DNA from: Roridomyces roridus
Taxonomy: Eukaryota > Basidiomycota > Agaricomycetes > Agaricales > Mycenaceae
Length of the DNA stretch: 64,000 bases
Direction: 5' to 3'
NCBI GenBank assembly: GCA_029378245.1
Contig: JARKIF010000014.1
Span: 1 to 64,000, forward strand
The translations under genes and the position numbers were made by a program. The notes below the pieces were generated by a model. That model ran no database searches. It was given only the letters and a program-made list of their open reading frames with translations, and had not been told where the DNA came from. Shown one piece after another: positions 1-9,564 of this stretch; position 1 is the first letter of the stretch, and the number at the start of each line of letters is the position of its first letter.

Positions 1-833
1 CTCTGAGCGAACTGATTTCTGAACTCCCTGGTAAGAAATACTTTACATTCCTATTCACGTTGACTGATTTTGGTGATAGAAAAATGCATCGCACTGATGG
101 AAGATATTGACGCTGCCTTCACTCAAAGCCTCAACCGAGACGCAGTCTCAGGGCCCGCCTCTGAGGACAGCAAACCCGCACCCCCTGGCGCACCTCCCGT
201 GCCCTCCACGAGCGGGCTGAGTCTCAGCGGGTTGTTGAACGCCCTCGACGGTGTGGCAGCTCAGGAAGGGCGATTCTGTATGCACGACCAACAAGTATAC
301 GGCCCTGGACCCTGCCCTTTGCCGTCCCGGTCGGATGGACATTCACCTCGAGTTCAAGCTCGCCAGCAAATACCAGGCCGAGAAGCTCTTCTCTTCCTTC
401 TATCTTCCGACAGAAGAAGAGAAGAAGGGCGAGAAGGATTCTGGGGCGGCTGTGGACGATGCTGAGGAAGGGGAAGAGGTGGAAGAGAAGGACTCGGGCT
501 ACAACTCTCTGCGTCCTCTGAAACCAACCTCATCCCTCCATCCGAAAAGCCCACCTTCTTCGGCACGACTCACCGAAAGCAGGCGCCGAAACTTGGCAAA
601 AAGCAGGTTGCCAAACTTGCTGCTCGTTTTGCGGAGAACGTCCCAGAGCGAGAGGTTTCGATGGCGGCATTGCAGGGATACTTGATGACGTACAAGGTTC
701 GGCCTTATGAAGCTGTCAACGCGGTGAAGGATTGGGTGGAGAGCGAGCGGGAGGCACAGCTGAAAAAGGTGCAAGCTGCCGCGGCGGACTCGCAAACGGC
801 ACCTTCAACCGAAGAAGTGAAGGTCGACTTATG
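1..833 (+). CDS. BCS1: BCS1-like mitochondrial AAA ATPase, 3' part only, with apparent frameshifts
   Basis: C-terminal part of a BCS1-type AAA ATPase. In the family this inner-membrane chaperone translocates the folded Rieske protein during complex III assembly. The window edge cuts the 5' end. A 49-nt intron (31-79) separates a short exon from one encoding the Walker B region (LMEDIDAAF). The sensor region LSGLLNALDGVAAQEGR follows, then TTNKYTALDPALCRPGRMD with the arginine fingers, then a C-terminal MAALQGYLMTYK motif and stop at 831-833. The reading frame changes twice: near 275-290, where about two bases seem missing between EGR and TTNK, and again around 490-540 in an acidic linker. Either the gene is a pseudogene or the assembly has small indels; BCS1 paralogs are often numerous in mushrooms, so a decayed copy is credible. 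Family assignment is confident, functionality is not. Confidence 0.8.
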
Positions 834-1173
834 ACCATACCTGGAGTGTACCATACCCAATTGTAGCGCTAATTTTTTGATGACCACGAATCATGCTGAA
901 GTCTAAGAGCGACAGAAATAAGGCTTGAGATAACACACGGCGGAGGCAGTCCCAACATAGAAACGCCGTCGTCACAGCCACTGATACAGCTTTTTTTTGC
1001 CACAGATTTAGCAGCGTCCACGACATCGTACTTTTCTCTTCCACTTTTCAGCCCCGTCCCTTTTTGTATTTTCCGACTCCGCCCCCTAGCCTCGACGACG
1101 GCCGGGAAGGGTTTTCTTCGAACGATTGATTCGGAACCCTGGTGACTGTCCTTTCTCCTGGTCCCAACAATTT
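834..1173. other. Intergenic region between convergent genes
   Basis: The region lies between the 3' ends of the BCS1-like gene (+) and coiled-coil copy 1 (-). It holds A/T-rich stretches such as a T8 run near 990 that could serve 3'-end formation. I see no gene or RNA in it. Confidence 0.5.
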
Positions 1174-2428
1174 TCACCACCGCACGCGCTTGGGTTTCCT
1201 CTCCTCCTCCTCCGCTGGCCTGCGTCCTCCAGTCCTGCGCCGCCGGTCCACGTAGCGTGTAGAAAAGTCGAAAGATTCGCAGGTCCGCTTCCCAGTGACG
1301 GTGGCGGGTGCAGGGGGATCAACGTTCATCTTGAGGGCCTCGAGGTTGGCCAGCTGCTTGGCGTGTACTGATGCGAGATGGCAGATAGTCTGATGGACCT
1401 TGATGCTGTTCTCCGCCCTCTCGCATTCCAGGATCTGGACCTGCTCCTCCGCCTCCTTCGCTCGCTTCTCCAGTTCACTCAGCTGCTGGGTGGTGGCAAG
1501 CTGACGAAAGATCGTGTTGAATGCACCCTCCGCAACCTGTGCCTTCATCACATCAATCTCGCCCCGTAATGCCAGCACTTCGACCTCCCTCTCGTTCTTC
1601 GTAGCAATGGCCCCGTTTCCAATACGCTCTACGGTCGCCAGTTTTCTCCGCAGATTCTTCGCCTTCTTTTCCTCCCCAGAGAAACTGGCCCTTGAGTGCA
1701 ACGACAACGTTCTCAAGCTGGATGATCTTGTTCACCTGCGCCGTGTTGACCTGGCGGCGGGCATGCTGGCGGGCCTTTTTGACACGGCCAGTCATCTTCA
1801 GCTGCTTGGTGAGCGCCTCGATCTTGTCCGTCTTCATCCGTTCAGCATCCCTCTGCGTATCAGCCTCCTGCTCCTCTTGGCGAGCGATGGCGGCGTCTTT
1901 AAAATCGACAACCTGGGAGTAGAGGAGCTTGATCTCTTCGTCTTGCGCACGGGTGACCTTGAGGAGGGCCAGATTGGAGACGACGAGGGCATGGATATGG
2001 GATTCGTGGACAGATGCACTGTCGCTGAGGGCACTCTCCAAAGCGGCGATCCGGGCTTGAGCGGCAGCATGGGCTTTGCGGACGGTGTCGAGCTCTTCCT
2101 CCTTGTGAGCGAGGTCGTTCGAGAGTTCCATCTCAGCGTTGCGAGCTTGCGCCTGGATGACAGCAATCTGTTCCAGCACGTACATCACACCTGCCCAGCC
2201 GTAGTTCAGGAATCTACTCCGTTCTTGCTCTCCACTGTGGATCTTCTCTTCGAGATGGCGTATGTAGACACTTTGCGCCGCGTTGACGTCGAGGAGGCTT
2301 GCGACTGCCTGGCGGAAGGCGAGGTCGGCGTTGATGATGAGAACGACCAGGGTGGAGGCGCGCCAAGCCTTGACGAAGGGCGCAACGAGGAAGGCCAAGA
2401 TTGTGTGGACAATGAGCAGAATGTTCAT
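1174..2428 (-). pseudogene. Membrane-anchored coiled-coil protein, copy 1, single-base frameshift
   Basis: Unrecognised protein of about 417 residues. The chosen start is the ATG at 2428, giving MNILLIVHTILAFLVAPF, a hydrophobic N-terminal anchor. It is followed by a long Glu/Lys/Ala/Gln-rich heptad region typical of coiled coil (from about residue 50 to 370) and a basic tail ending in PKRVRW. The upstream in-frame GTG (2470) is less likely because the second copy also has this ATG. The frame breaks near 1685: this copy reads cagtttctctggggagg where copy 2 (62981 onward) reads cagttggctggggagg, one base fewer. The frame of copy 2 continues across the site. The full-length antisense ORF at 1514-2440 is a shadow of the coiled coil's codon bias. 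No function is proposed. Confidence 0.7.
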
Positions 2429-3613
2429 GGTGGTAAGTAGACGCAAAGGAATACGTTGAGTGTCAGCCACCTTGTCTCGGATTGTTCAGTGGCATGATTG
2501 TGGATGCGAGTTTGTGCTGTGCTGTGGTTTTCATAGCTTTGCCTGTGCTTCTTTGTGGTGGCCACAGTGGCTCTGGATTTCAATGTATGGTGGCTTCGTG
2601 GTGCGCGTCAAGACCAACGAGACTGGTGTCATGTGATCGCACCATCTTTACTCTTCTCCCCTTCGCCGCTTCGGCAAAAGTTACATGACTGGCCTCTGGA
2701 TGAATCGAAAGCCCCGAAGCAATGGACTTCGACGACCGATGTGGCAGGGAGGATCGGCGATGAGGAGGGTGTTTGCCAAGGGGCTTCAACGATAAGAAAA
2801 ATGTAACATACCTTCCAATTTTTTTTTCAGAGGGTCGAGGGACCCTCCCTCCCTACGTAATGATTGATCCCATCAGATCTTCCTTTTTAGGCATTATCTC
2901 CGGGCAACATCGCCTCAGTACACTACACAAGAGCCCCAGTATTGAAGGAATATATATTTTCTGTGTACACAACGCATGTTGAGTCTATCAAGCCACTCAA
3001 AAGGTGTGCAAGTAGCGAATAAGAAATGCTCCAGGCTTCTGCCGGTTCACTGAATCGAACTCCCGCCAACTCGCACTCATGCAGTTACCATATTTGGTAG
3101 TGGCTGTACCCACCCCTCCCCACCGATATAGTAATAATCTTTTTCATTCTTTCTCGACAACCGCTGGGCCGATTAGCCTCAAATAATTTTTCGTATACTC
3201 CCAAGAGTCTACATCACACATCGGAGACCCCATACAAGAAATTCGCATTTTTGAAGCCCCTTGGTGTTTGCATTGGTCTAGACGTAGATTACGACGTGTG
3301 GCTGTACATTAGATCAGATCCCCTTTTCTGCTTCTGCTTTTATAGTCTCCCCCAGCGTGATAGCCGCCGACCCCCCCTCCTGCCTATCCCATTGTGGTGA
3401 TTGGAGTGGCCTTCGCACCCAGCCTTTTCGTCCAGTCCGATCCGCGTGGATTAGCCGCGATCCCGTTTTTTTAAGCCCGTGCTGGTAGCGCACCGCCGAC
3501 AACCTTGACGCCACACAGTAACTCTGGCGCCACACCTTCGCAGTAACAAGGACGACGAGTTATTCGTCGCAGAACCAGTCGTCCCGAAACGACGAAGAAA
3601 ACACGCTAGCAGC
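2429..3613. other. Intergenic region; promoter of coiled-coil copy 1 and possible 5' flank of the retroelement
   Basis: The segment 2471-2510 matches the sequence upstream of coiled-coil copy 2 (61957-62007), so it is shared promoter DNA. The rest shows only short spurious ORFs. A 5' LTR of the retroelement would be expected before about 3600. TGGTACCAGAG at 3619-3629 resembles a tRNA primer-binding site, but I could not find a matching LTR pair. Confidence 0.45.
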
Positions 3614-6122
3614 GTGCCTGGTACCAGAGACGAGCTCGACGGTGCCGTATCCTCACTTCCCAGAACATTCTCCTTCCCCAGCCCCTTCCTTTCCCCACAC
3701 ACACCTGTCGGTTCACCGCTGATAGTAGCGCGAGTGGGCTTGCAGATTCATTCGCCGAGAGCAGGCCTTTTACTCGCCAACCCCATCTCGCCGACCTCTT
3801 TCTACGCGCTCGTGACACGACTTCCCGATTCCACCAATTCATCTCCGCTCTCGACACCACCGTCTACACCACCCCCTCCAGCTTATAAACTCTTGCCACC
3901 CGCGGTTATACACACCTCGTTAGAAACACCAAAACCAAAAGTCGTCTCGTTACCCATCCTCGACGACGACATGCCCGACCTGAACGACCCTCGTTACGAT
4001 GGCTCTGGCACGTCCGACGATGCCATGGACTTCCTCAAAAGCTTGAATCTGCTCCACCGCAAGAGCAAACCGGCGCTGTCCGACGACGAGAAGCTTGCAG
4101 ACGTCGGGGACAGGTTCAGGACCAATTCGCCTCCTGATCGCTGGTTCCGCGGTCAGAACTTTAGCTCGTCTTGGAGCAAGTTCGTCACGGAATTTACGGC
4201 GCGTTTTGCGAGCTTGCTCATCACCGTCAAGCCGTTGGGTCAACGACGTGCGGAGCTGCATGGTATTCGCGTGGGGGACAGCGATCTTGTCGGCGCGGGA
4301 ACGCCTGTGTATGGAGGGACGGTGATGCCTTTTGACGGTTTCCAGTCGCGTGTGCGTGAGGCGGTGTTGGAGGCGGAGGCGGGCTTGTCGAACGAGGGGT
4401 TGTGGGGCTTTCATGACGCGCTGCCCGTGGCGTTCCGGACTGCCATCCCGGCGGAGCCGAAGGATTGGAACGCGATGATGGCGGCGTTGCAGGCTTTGCT
4501 GAAGCACACGATTGAGGCGGCGGCGCTGGAACGGAGACAGACGTCTGCGGTGGTGGCTTTGGAGAAGGGGAAGGCGGCCTTGGATGTGAAGTTAGCGGCG
4601 GTGGATCGTATGATGGCGGGTTTGTCGGTGATGGCGGGCCAGCGGCAGCAACAACAACAGCAGCAACAACAGCAACGCGTACCTGGGGCGCAGCAGGCGG
4701 CAGCGGGAGCAGGGGCTGAGCGTGCACCGCCGCGTGCTCAGAATGCGGGAGCGGGGGCGGGTGGACGTATACCACCGGCGACGGCGGAGTCGCGGACGCA
4801 GTTGGAACGTGTTCTTCGGGAGTCCTCTGCACGGCAGCACCCAGACACGGCAGCCGGAAGAGCGGCGCACGCGGCAGACGTTCGCTCGTGGAACGATCGG
4901 AACCCCAATCTTGCGCCCAACACGGCACCGGTATGACAGCATTTATCATTGAAAATTACAGTGTCAATGGTGCAGATGCAAGGCATTAGTTCAATGTAGT
5001 GATACACAAGTTTATGCATCTTTTCAGGTTTAATTCCCAGGTTTTGCTGGATAGGGAACTCACAATATGACCCTGACACAGGTTATGGATGCCTATCATG
5101 TGGTAGCACCACCCAAGGCAAGCATGGGACACAGGTCTTAAAAGTGCAAGTTGAGACGCAACTCAAGGACACAACACGCAACTCCCAGACGCAGGTCATG
5201 TGATGTGATTCAATTTTGGATCAGATGTTGATCCAAGATTCTGATACAAGTGATCATATGGTCACAAGTTCCCACAATCTTACATAATCCATGATCAGGC
5301 GATATTCAAATGTGTTGAAAACTCCCATCATGAATCCACTTGTTATTGTTATCTATCTATTACTGCATCTATTTGAGGAGAAAAATGGGTAGATCTAAAC
5401 TGTTTGGAATTTCATTTGATCAATGTATTGTGACACTAATGAAAGAGACTACTTTGTAACAATGTAATCTCAATTGCCCATGTGGTAGAATCTCAAAACA
5501 TGCCAAAGGCCAGCAGCAAAAACATGGCCAAATGAGGAAATTTCCGGTTTTGGCATTTCAAATTATCTCCATCACATAATTTCCAGATAGAACCTAACTT
5601 GGAAGTCACATGACCTGCGTCTCGGAGTTGTGTCTCAACTTGCCACTTGCGTCTCTGACTTGCGTCTCAACTTGAGATCATGTGACCTGTGTCTTGACCT
5701 TGCATCCAGCCAAAATAGCCTGACATGTGACCCGCACCTGTGCTCACTGTATTGTCTCAGCCTACCACTTGAGCCAGATATTTTTCAATGAAAAATGACT
5801 TTATACACCGGTGTGGAGGACTGGATATCCTTTGACGCCGGGGACGCACAAGCCGAGGTCTGGCGAGTGCTGGACGTGTGGGATGCGGACGGATCCAGTA
5901 CACATCCGCGGATGCACTGGTGCCGCGGTTCCCGATTTGGAGAGACGTTTCCGTGCGGTTTGCACGATGTGGTTGGGGATAGACGCTGCGGCACGTGCGG
6001 CGGCGCAAACGGCGCCTCCGGTGGCCGTGAACGTCGTTGAGGTGGAGATGGAGGAGGAAGGGACGCCTTGGTATGATGCGGGCGATGCTGAGACGGCGGG
6101 GGAGGATCGGGTTTTTGGATAG
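3614..6122 (+). pseudogene. Retroelement Gag, split by a DNA insertion
   Basis: Open frame 3614-4936, starting at a GTG; the first ATG is 3971. It resumes in the same sense at 5811-6122 beyond the insertion. The N-terminal part is proline-rich. A capsid-like helical region contains WSKFVTEFTARF, then a coiled segment, a poly-Gln tract (about 4650-4675) and an Ala/Gly/Arg-rich tail. The downstream part carries a zinc-knuckle-like CWTCGMRTDPVHIRGC, with spacing CX2CX7HX3C instead of the usual CX2CX4HX4C. The TGA at 4934-4936 belongs to the inserted element. Removing the insertion and one copy of its 7-bp target duplication would leave the two halves in one frame. The frame overlaps pol (6037-6122) in a different frame, as in elements that use frameshifting or reinitiation. 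Confidence 0.7.
4933..5805. mobile_element. Non-autonomous inverted-repeat DNA element (MITE-like, possibly hAT) inside gag
   Basis: Both borders carry the same 7-mer CACCGGT (4926-4932 and 5806-5812), a target-site duplication. The termini are imperfect inverted repeats sharing CATTTxTCATTGAAAA. Subterminal blocks rich in GACGCAA / CAAGTTGAGAC / GGTCATGTGA at about 5140-5210 are mirrored at about 5600-5690. No ORF of note lies inside. A seven- to eight-base duplication plus clustered short subterminal repeats suits hAT-derived elements, but the termini do not start with the usual CAG, so the superfamily is uncertain. Confidence 0.75.
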
Positions 6123-8847
6123 GGCTGCGCTCGACGGCCAGAGCGTAGCCCAAAGTCCCGGCCAAGTTGGTGGCTCGGGCGCTCCTCGTGTATCAGATGT
6201 AATGTCAGAATATGAAATTCTTGACCTTTACACGGTGGGAGCGCGTGAGCAGGAGAAGGAGAGTCCGCCCTTCATGCATTGGATGAGCTTTGGGGGCCCG
6301 AGGGGAGAGCGCATACGAGTGCGAGTGCTGTGGGATGGAGGAGCGCAAGCGAGCGCGATCAGCACGAGCTTCTTCAAGTCAAAAGAAGCGCGTTTTGGAG
6401 GGGCCTTGCCGCTGAGGAAACGCTTGAGGATGGCGGATGGGAGGCTGGTGATGGAGTATGGTCAGTGGGAAGGCGCATTCGACATTGCGGGAGTGGGACG
6501 TACCGCCGTCTTCGAGATTTTTGACGGTGGTGGCGGATGGGACGTCCTGATCGGGAAACCACTCCAGGCGGCGTTGAGGGCGATTCATGATATGGGGAAG
6601 GATATGGTGACGATGCGCGACGGGGAACGGGACGTCGTGCTGGTGAACCAGAATCCCGTGGTCTGGAGGAGCGCGGGACAAGCTGCGGCGGATGCAGCTA
6701 GGCGTCAAGCCTCAACGGGGGTGAAATCGTGCGCGGTTCCCCCCGCGAGGCGAGTCCCTTCACATGCGTTTCCGAGGACTACTTACTCACGTCAGATCCC
6801 GAGAGTGATGAATTTTACGGGTGTTCTCGATTTCGGTGATCCGGTCGTCAAGACGCGTGAGGCCGTGCTGGGGGGTACGGAGTCTTGCGAGACACCCCCC
6901 ACGAGGCGAGTCGATTCTAATTGTGTTCTTGGGGACGTTGATGTAGCGGGAGACGTTTTAGGTTTGGCGGTCGAGGATTTCGAGGATGGGGACGTGCAAG
7001 TGGACAGCGGCGATGAACGTTGTGGGGACGATACGCGCGAGGCCGCGTTGGGGGGTTATACGTCTTGCGAGACGCCCCCCGCGAGGCGAGTCGAATCCTT
7101 CTTGAAGACTGAGGACATTGATGCAGCGATGGTTTTGTCAGGCGCGGTCGAGGACGATGGTGATGCGGACGAACGGGCGAGCGACGTTGATACGCGCGTA
7201 GCCTCAACGGGGGTGATGTCGTGCGAGACTCCCCCCGTGAGGCGAGTACATTTTATTGAGTCTACGGGCAATCAGGACGCTGACCCTGTTACTCGCGAGG
7301 AACATACCTCAACCTGGACGGTGGAAGACGTTGTGCGCATGGAGACTGGTGTGACGGTTGAGGACGAGGATCCGCGTGCGACCTCGATGGGGGTGCAGTC
7401 TTGCGAGGCTCCCCCCGTGAGGCACGTCCCTTCCATTCATGCTAGCGAAATGCCAATGACTAACCTTGATGACACGGCGGTATTGTCAGACGCATTACGT
7501 GACGCTTCGGGGCCGATTGACCGGTGGGATGAGGATGCAGGAGTACATTCGGGCAATGCTCGAACACGTGGAGCCTTACGGGGGGTTCGTTCTTGCGAGA
7601 ACACCCCCGCGAGGCGAGTACTCTTTGAGATTCTCCCGGACTGGAAGTCTGTTAATCTTGTCCAAGGAATTCCTATCGATGACGCACCTCCCGAGACCAT
7701 CTACACACGCACGACCAACCCATTCAATCCCGCCAGAGTTGCAGCCATTCTTGACGCCGTTACCATCGGACCAGATCTCACGGAGGAGCAGCGCGTGCGA
7801 GTACGAGCGTTCGTGGCCGAGAACGCGGATGTGTTTGCTCTCGCAGTCAGCGAGGTTCTGGTCGTCGACGGTCCTGGTTACGCGCCAAAGATACCTGAGG
7901 AGATCGACTTCGGTACCGCGCCCGTTGCACAACGCCCTTGGACGACGCCCCAAGCCAAATACGTATACAAGGCCGTCGATGAGCAAGTCGCCGCGGGAGT
8001 GATGAGACGGATGGAGCCGCATGAAGTCAAGTGTGTGCACCCGATCACGCTTGCGGAGAAGGTTGATTCGCCGTCCTTGACTCAGAACGAGCTGCTGCAT
8101 GTTGTTGCGGACGCCATGGCTGCCAAGGGCATTGAATTCCCTGGTGAGCTACCGCCGCGGGACCCACCTAGATTGCCTCGTGCTCCGGAATCGACACCGT
8201 CTTGGCGTATTTGCGGAAACTTTGCGCGCCTCAACGAGCATATCAAGGTCGTTCCGTTCCCGCAGGGGGATATCCTCGCAAAACAACGTCGTCTGTCCGG
8301 ACATCGGTATCTTTCGATCTTCGACTTCGCGTCCGGGTTCTATGCTCTTCACGTCCCGGGGGAGGTCCAACCTTACTTGTGTGTCTTCATCCCTGGGCGT
8401 GGTTACTATGCCTACATGCGTATGCCGTTCGGATTGACGGACGCACCCACTGCATTCGGCAACATGGTCGCCCAACACTTCTCGGATTTGCTCGTTGATG
8501 AGATGATGGAGCTGCTCGTCGATGATGGTGCCACGGCTGCGGACGATTTTGACTCGATGCTGGGACGGCTGGGTGTTATCTTCGGACGGGTGCGCGAGGC
8601 AAAGCTGTCGTTGTCCCCCAAGAAAACCAACCGACGCGGACGCATCAACTATTCCCGAATCGTGGGTCACCCGACAAAGAGTGTCCCCCCTCCTCCCTAT
8701 TCTACCGAGTCTCACGGATCCGAGCCTTCCGATCCTCTCGCGCAACTCTCGCGACAGTCATGGCGGGCTTTCCTCGGACTGCTGTACAGCGACCGCGAAG
8801 TACGTCCTATGCCAGAAGTTCCGAGAACGACGAAGTTTGAGGTATAA
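6037..8847 (+). CDS. Retroelement Pol remnant: protease, hairpin-repeat linker, partial reverse transcriptase
   Basis: One 936-codon frame. A retropepsin-like domain spans about residues 85-200 (VLWDGGAQASAIS, then DVLIGKP); the catalytic triplet is D-G-G where D-S/T-G is usual. A linker (about 225-530) carries six copies of a motif like SCETPPARRV encoded in DNA hairpins. The RT domain follows: YLSIFDFASGFYAL (motif A), MRMPFGLTDAPTAFG (motif B), LLVDDGA (motif C, LVDD instead of YxDD), KLSLSPKKT (motif E). The last 70 or so codons do not align with any pol domain, and the stop lies within the TATA box of the next gene. Gag-pol overlap is 86 nt. Activity is unlikely because RNase H and integrase are missing. 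Confidence 0.75.
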   Translation: MRWRWRRKGRLGMMRAMLRRRGRIGFLDRAALDGQSVAQSPGQVGGSGAPRVSDVMSEYEILDLYTVGAREQEKESPPFMHWMSFGGPRGERIRVRVLWDGGAQASAISTSFFKSKEARFGGALPLRKRLRMADGRLVMEYGQWEGAFDIAGVGRTAVFEIFDGGGGWDVLIGKPLQAALRAIHDMGKDMVTMRDGERDVVLVNQNPVVWRSAGQAAADAARRQASTGVKSCAVPPARRVPSHAFPRTTYSRQIPRVMNFTGVLDFGDPVVKTREAVLGGTESCETPPTRRVDSNCVLGDVDVAGDVLGLAVEDFEDGDVQVDSGDERCGDDTREAALGGYTSCETPPARRVESFLKTEDIDAAMVLSGAVEDDGDADERASDVDTRVASTGVMSCETPPVRRVHFIESTGNQDADPVTREEHTSTWTVEDVVRMETGVTVEDEDPRATSMGVQSCEAPPVRHVPSIHASEMPMTNLDDTAVLSDALRDASGPIDRWDEDAGVHSGNARTRGALRGVRSCENTPARRVLFEILPDWKSVNLVQGIPIDDAPPETIYTRTTNPFNPARVAAILDAVTIGPDLTEEQRVRVRAFVAENADVFALAVSEVLVVDGPGYAPKIPEEIDFGTAPVAQRPWTTPQAKYVYKAVDEQVAAGVMRRMEPHEVKCVHPITLAEKVDSPSLTQNELLHVVADAMAAKGIEFPGELPPRDPPRLPRAPESTPSWRICGNFARLNEHIKVVPFPQGDILAKQRRLSGHRYLSIFDFASGFYALHVPGEVQPYLCVFIPGRGYYAYMRMPFGLTDAPTAFGNMVAQHFSDLLVDEMMELLVDDGATAADDFDSMLGRLGVIFGRVREAKLSLSPKKTNRRGRINYSRIVGHPTKSVPPPPYSTESHGSEPSDPLAQLSRQSWRAFLGLLYSDREVRPMPEVPRTTKFEV
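6709..7615 (+). repeat. Six palindromic (hairpin) repeats embedded in pol
   Basis: Copies lie at 6709-6751, 6862-6907, 7042-7087, 7201-7243, 7381-7423 and 7573-7615. Each runs GCC..GGGGG, a 10-16 nt centre usually containing TTGCGAG, then CCCCC..GAGGC, so it can fold into a long stem. Inner stem bases change in pairs: GTTCT/AGAAC in copy 6 against CGTCT/AGACG in copy 3. The spacing of 153-192 nt is always a multiple of three. The encoded peptide is similar each time (GVxSCExPPARRV). Confidence 0.8.
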
Positions 8848-8850
8848 AAA
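8843..8850 (+). promoter_or_regulatory. TATA box of the small repeat-motif gene
   Basis: TATAAAAA lies 59 bp upstream of the ATG at 8902. The paralog at 27127 has TATAAA 65 bp upstream, so the arrangement is shared. The pol remnant's stop codon (8845-8847) lies inside this box. Confidence 0.6.
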
Positions 8851-8901
8851 CCGAGCTCTGTTTCGCTCAACCGTAAGAACACTGTACATTCAGTCCACGC
8901 C

Positions 8902-9324
8902 ATGTCTTCTGTATCCAGCCGCGCTGCCTCCTTCACCTCCCAGAGCACAGACTCTTCGGCTGCTCCTCTCGCCGCCACACGGAAGAAAGATTCCCAAGCC
9001 GCGTTTGCGAGCCTCCAATCTCGCTTTGGATTCTCCGGCTGGACGCCTGCGTACCCTAGATCGCAGACTTCCACAGTGTCAACAGCCCCAACCAGCACGG
9101 CAAGCTTGCCGGCGTGTCCCAAGGATTTTCAACCCTCGCTTGCGGACCTCCAGCTGGTCTACGGGTTCGGCAGCTCCGTGCCCAGCCCCATTCCAAAACC
9201 GAAAGCCCGGAGTCCAAACCCGGGCTCTACGTCTTCGAAGCCACCGAGCAAACATTGTTCTTCGTTGCCGAAAACCAAGATACGCTACTTCCCGCGGCGT
9301 ACGACGCAGATGATAGTTCTATAG
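8902..9324 (+). CDS. Small protein with two KD-x-LQS-YGF repeats (paralog of 27127-27570)
   Basis: Unrecognised protein of 140 residues, intronless, Ser/Pro/Thr-rich and probably disordered. Two motif copies are visible: KDSQAAFASLQSRFGF at about residues 34-49 and KDFQPSLADLQLVYGFGSS at about 75-93, the second followed by VPSPIPKP. The C-terminus KIRYFPRRTTQMIVL parallels the paralog's KIRHPPRPTAQITLL. Start choice: ATG at 8902, 59 bp from a TATA box, giving MSSVSS like the paralog's MSSSAS. It sits immediately after the truncated retroelement. The motif is more degenerate here than in the other copy, which suggests relaxed constraint. Function is unknown. Confidence 0.65.
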   Translation: MSSVSSRAASFTSQSTDSSAAPLAATRKKDSQAAFASLQSRFGFSGWTPAYPRSQTSTVSTAPTSTASLPACPKDFQPSLADLQLVYGFGSSVPSPIPKPKARSPNPGSTSSKPPSKHCSSLPKTKIRYFPRRTTQMIVL

Positions 9325-9564
9325 GTGTGTGTGTGTCTCGGATGCTTGGTTCAACACGAACTGAGCATGCAGATTGCCGTGTGTATGAACAAAATTACGC
9401 TACATAACTTGACCTTGAGAGCTTCTAATAGAGCAATTCGGTTTATTTGCTAGAAAATGTGTTACCAGCGAGAGAGAAAGAAGTGCCCCCAGACGTAACC
9501 GATGTTCAAGTGGTCCACCAGGAGATGAGCTTTTCAAGAAGTCGAGTCTATTGGCTACCAGTAT

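Larger units (their letters stand above)
3614..8650 (+). mobile_element. Degenerate Ty3/gypsy-like retroelement (Gag, protease, partial RT)
   Basis: The gene order gag - zinc knuckle - aspartic protease - reverse transcriptase is that of Ty3/gypsy elements. RNase H and integrase are absent. After RT motif E (KLSLSPKKT, about 8610-8640) the frame that should encode the RT-RNase H connection is scrambled, although AFLGLL at about 8770 resembles its usual motif. The next gene's TATA box begins at 8843. No LTRs were recognised by eye. A foreign inverted-repeat element interrupts gag (4933-5805). The remnant is therefore truncated at 3' and disrupted internally, so it is probably immobile. Confidence 0.75.

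Noticed and set aside
1514..2440. 308-codon plus-strand ORF
   Set aside because: Mirror of the coiled-coil gene. The same antisense frame is open opposite copy 2, as expected from its Glu/Lys/Gln codon bias. It has no domain of its own.
3040..3080. tRNA-like T-arm (gttcgattc on the minus strand)
   Set aside because: The flanking bases do not pair into a T-stem and no anticodon or acceptor arm could be built.
3619..3629. TGGTACCAGAG as a retroelement primer-binding site
   Set aside because: Suggestive position just before gag, but without an identifiable LTR pair it cannot be supported as a feature.
4227..4949. 240-codon minus-strand ORF within gag
   Set aside because: Proline-rich shadow of the GC-rich gag sequence; gag itself has the recognisable zinc knuckle and position in the element.
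4933..5805. The gag interruption as a large intron
   Set aside because: It is about fifteen times longer than typical introns here, and it has inverted termini and a target duplication instead of GT..AG borders.
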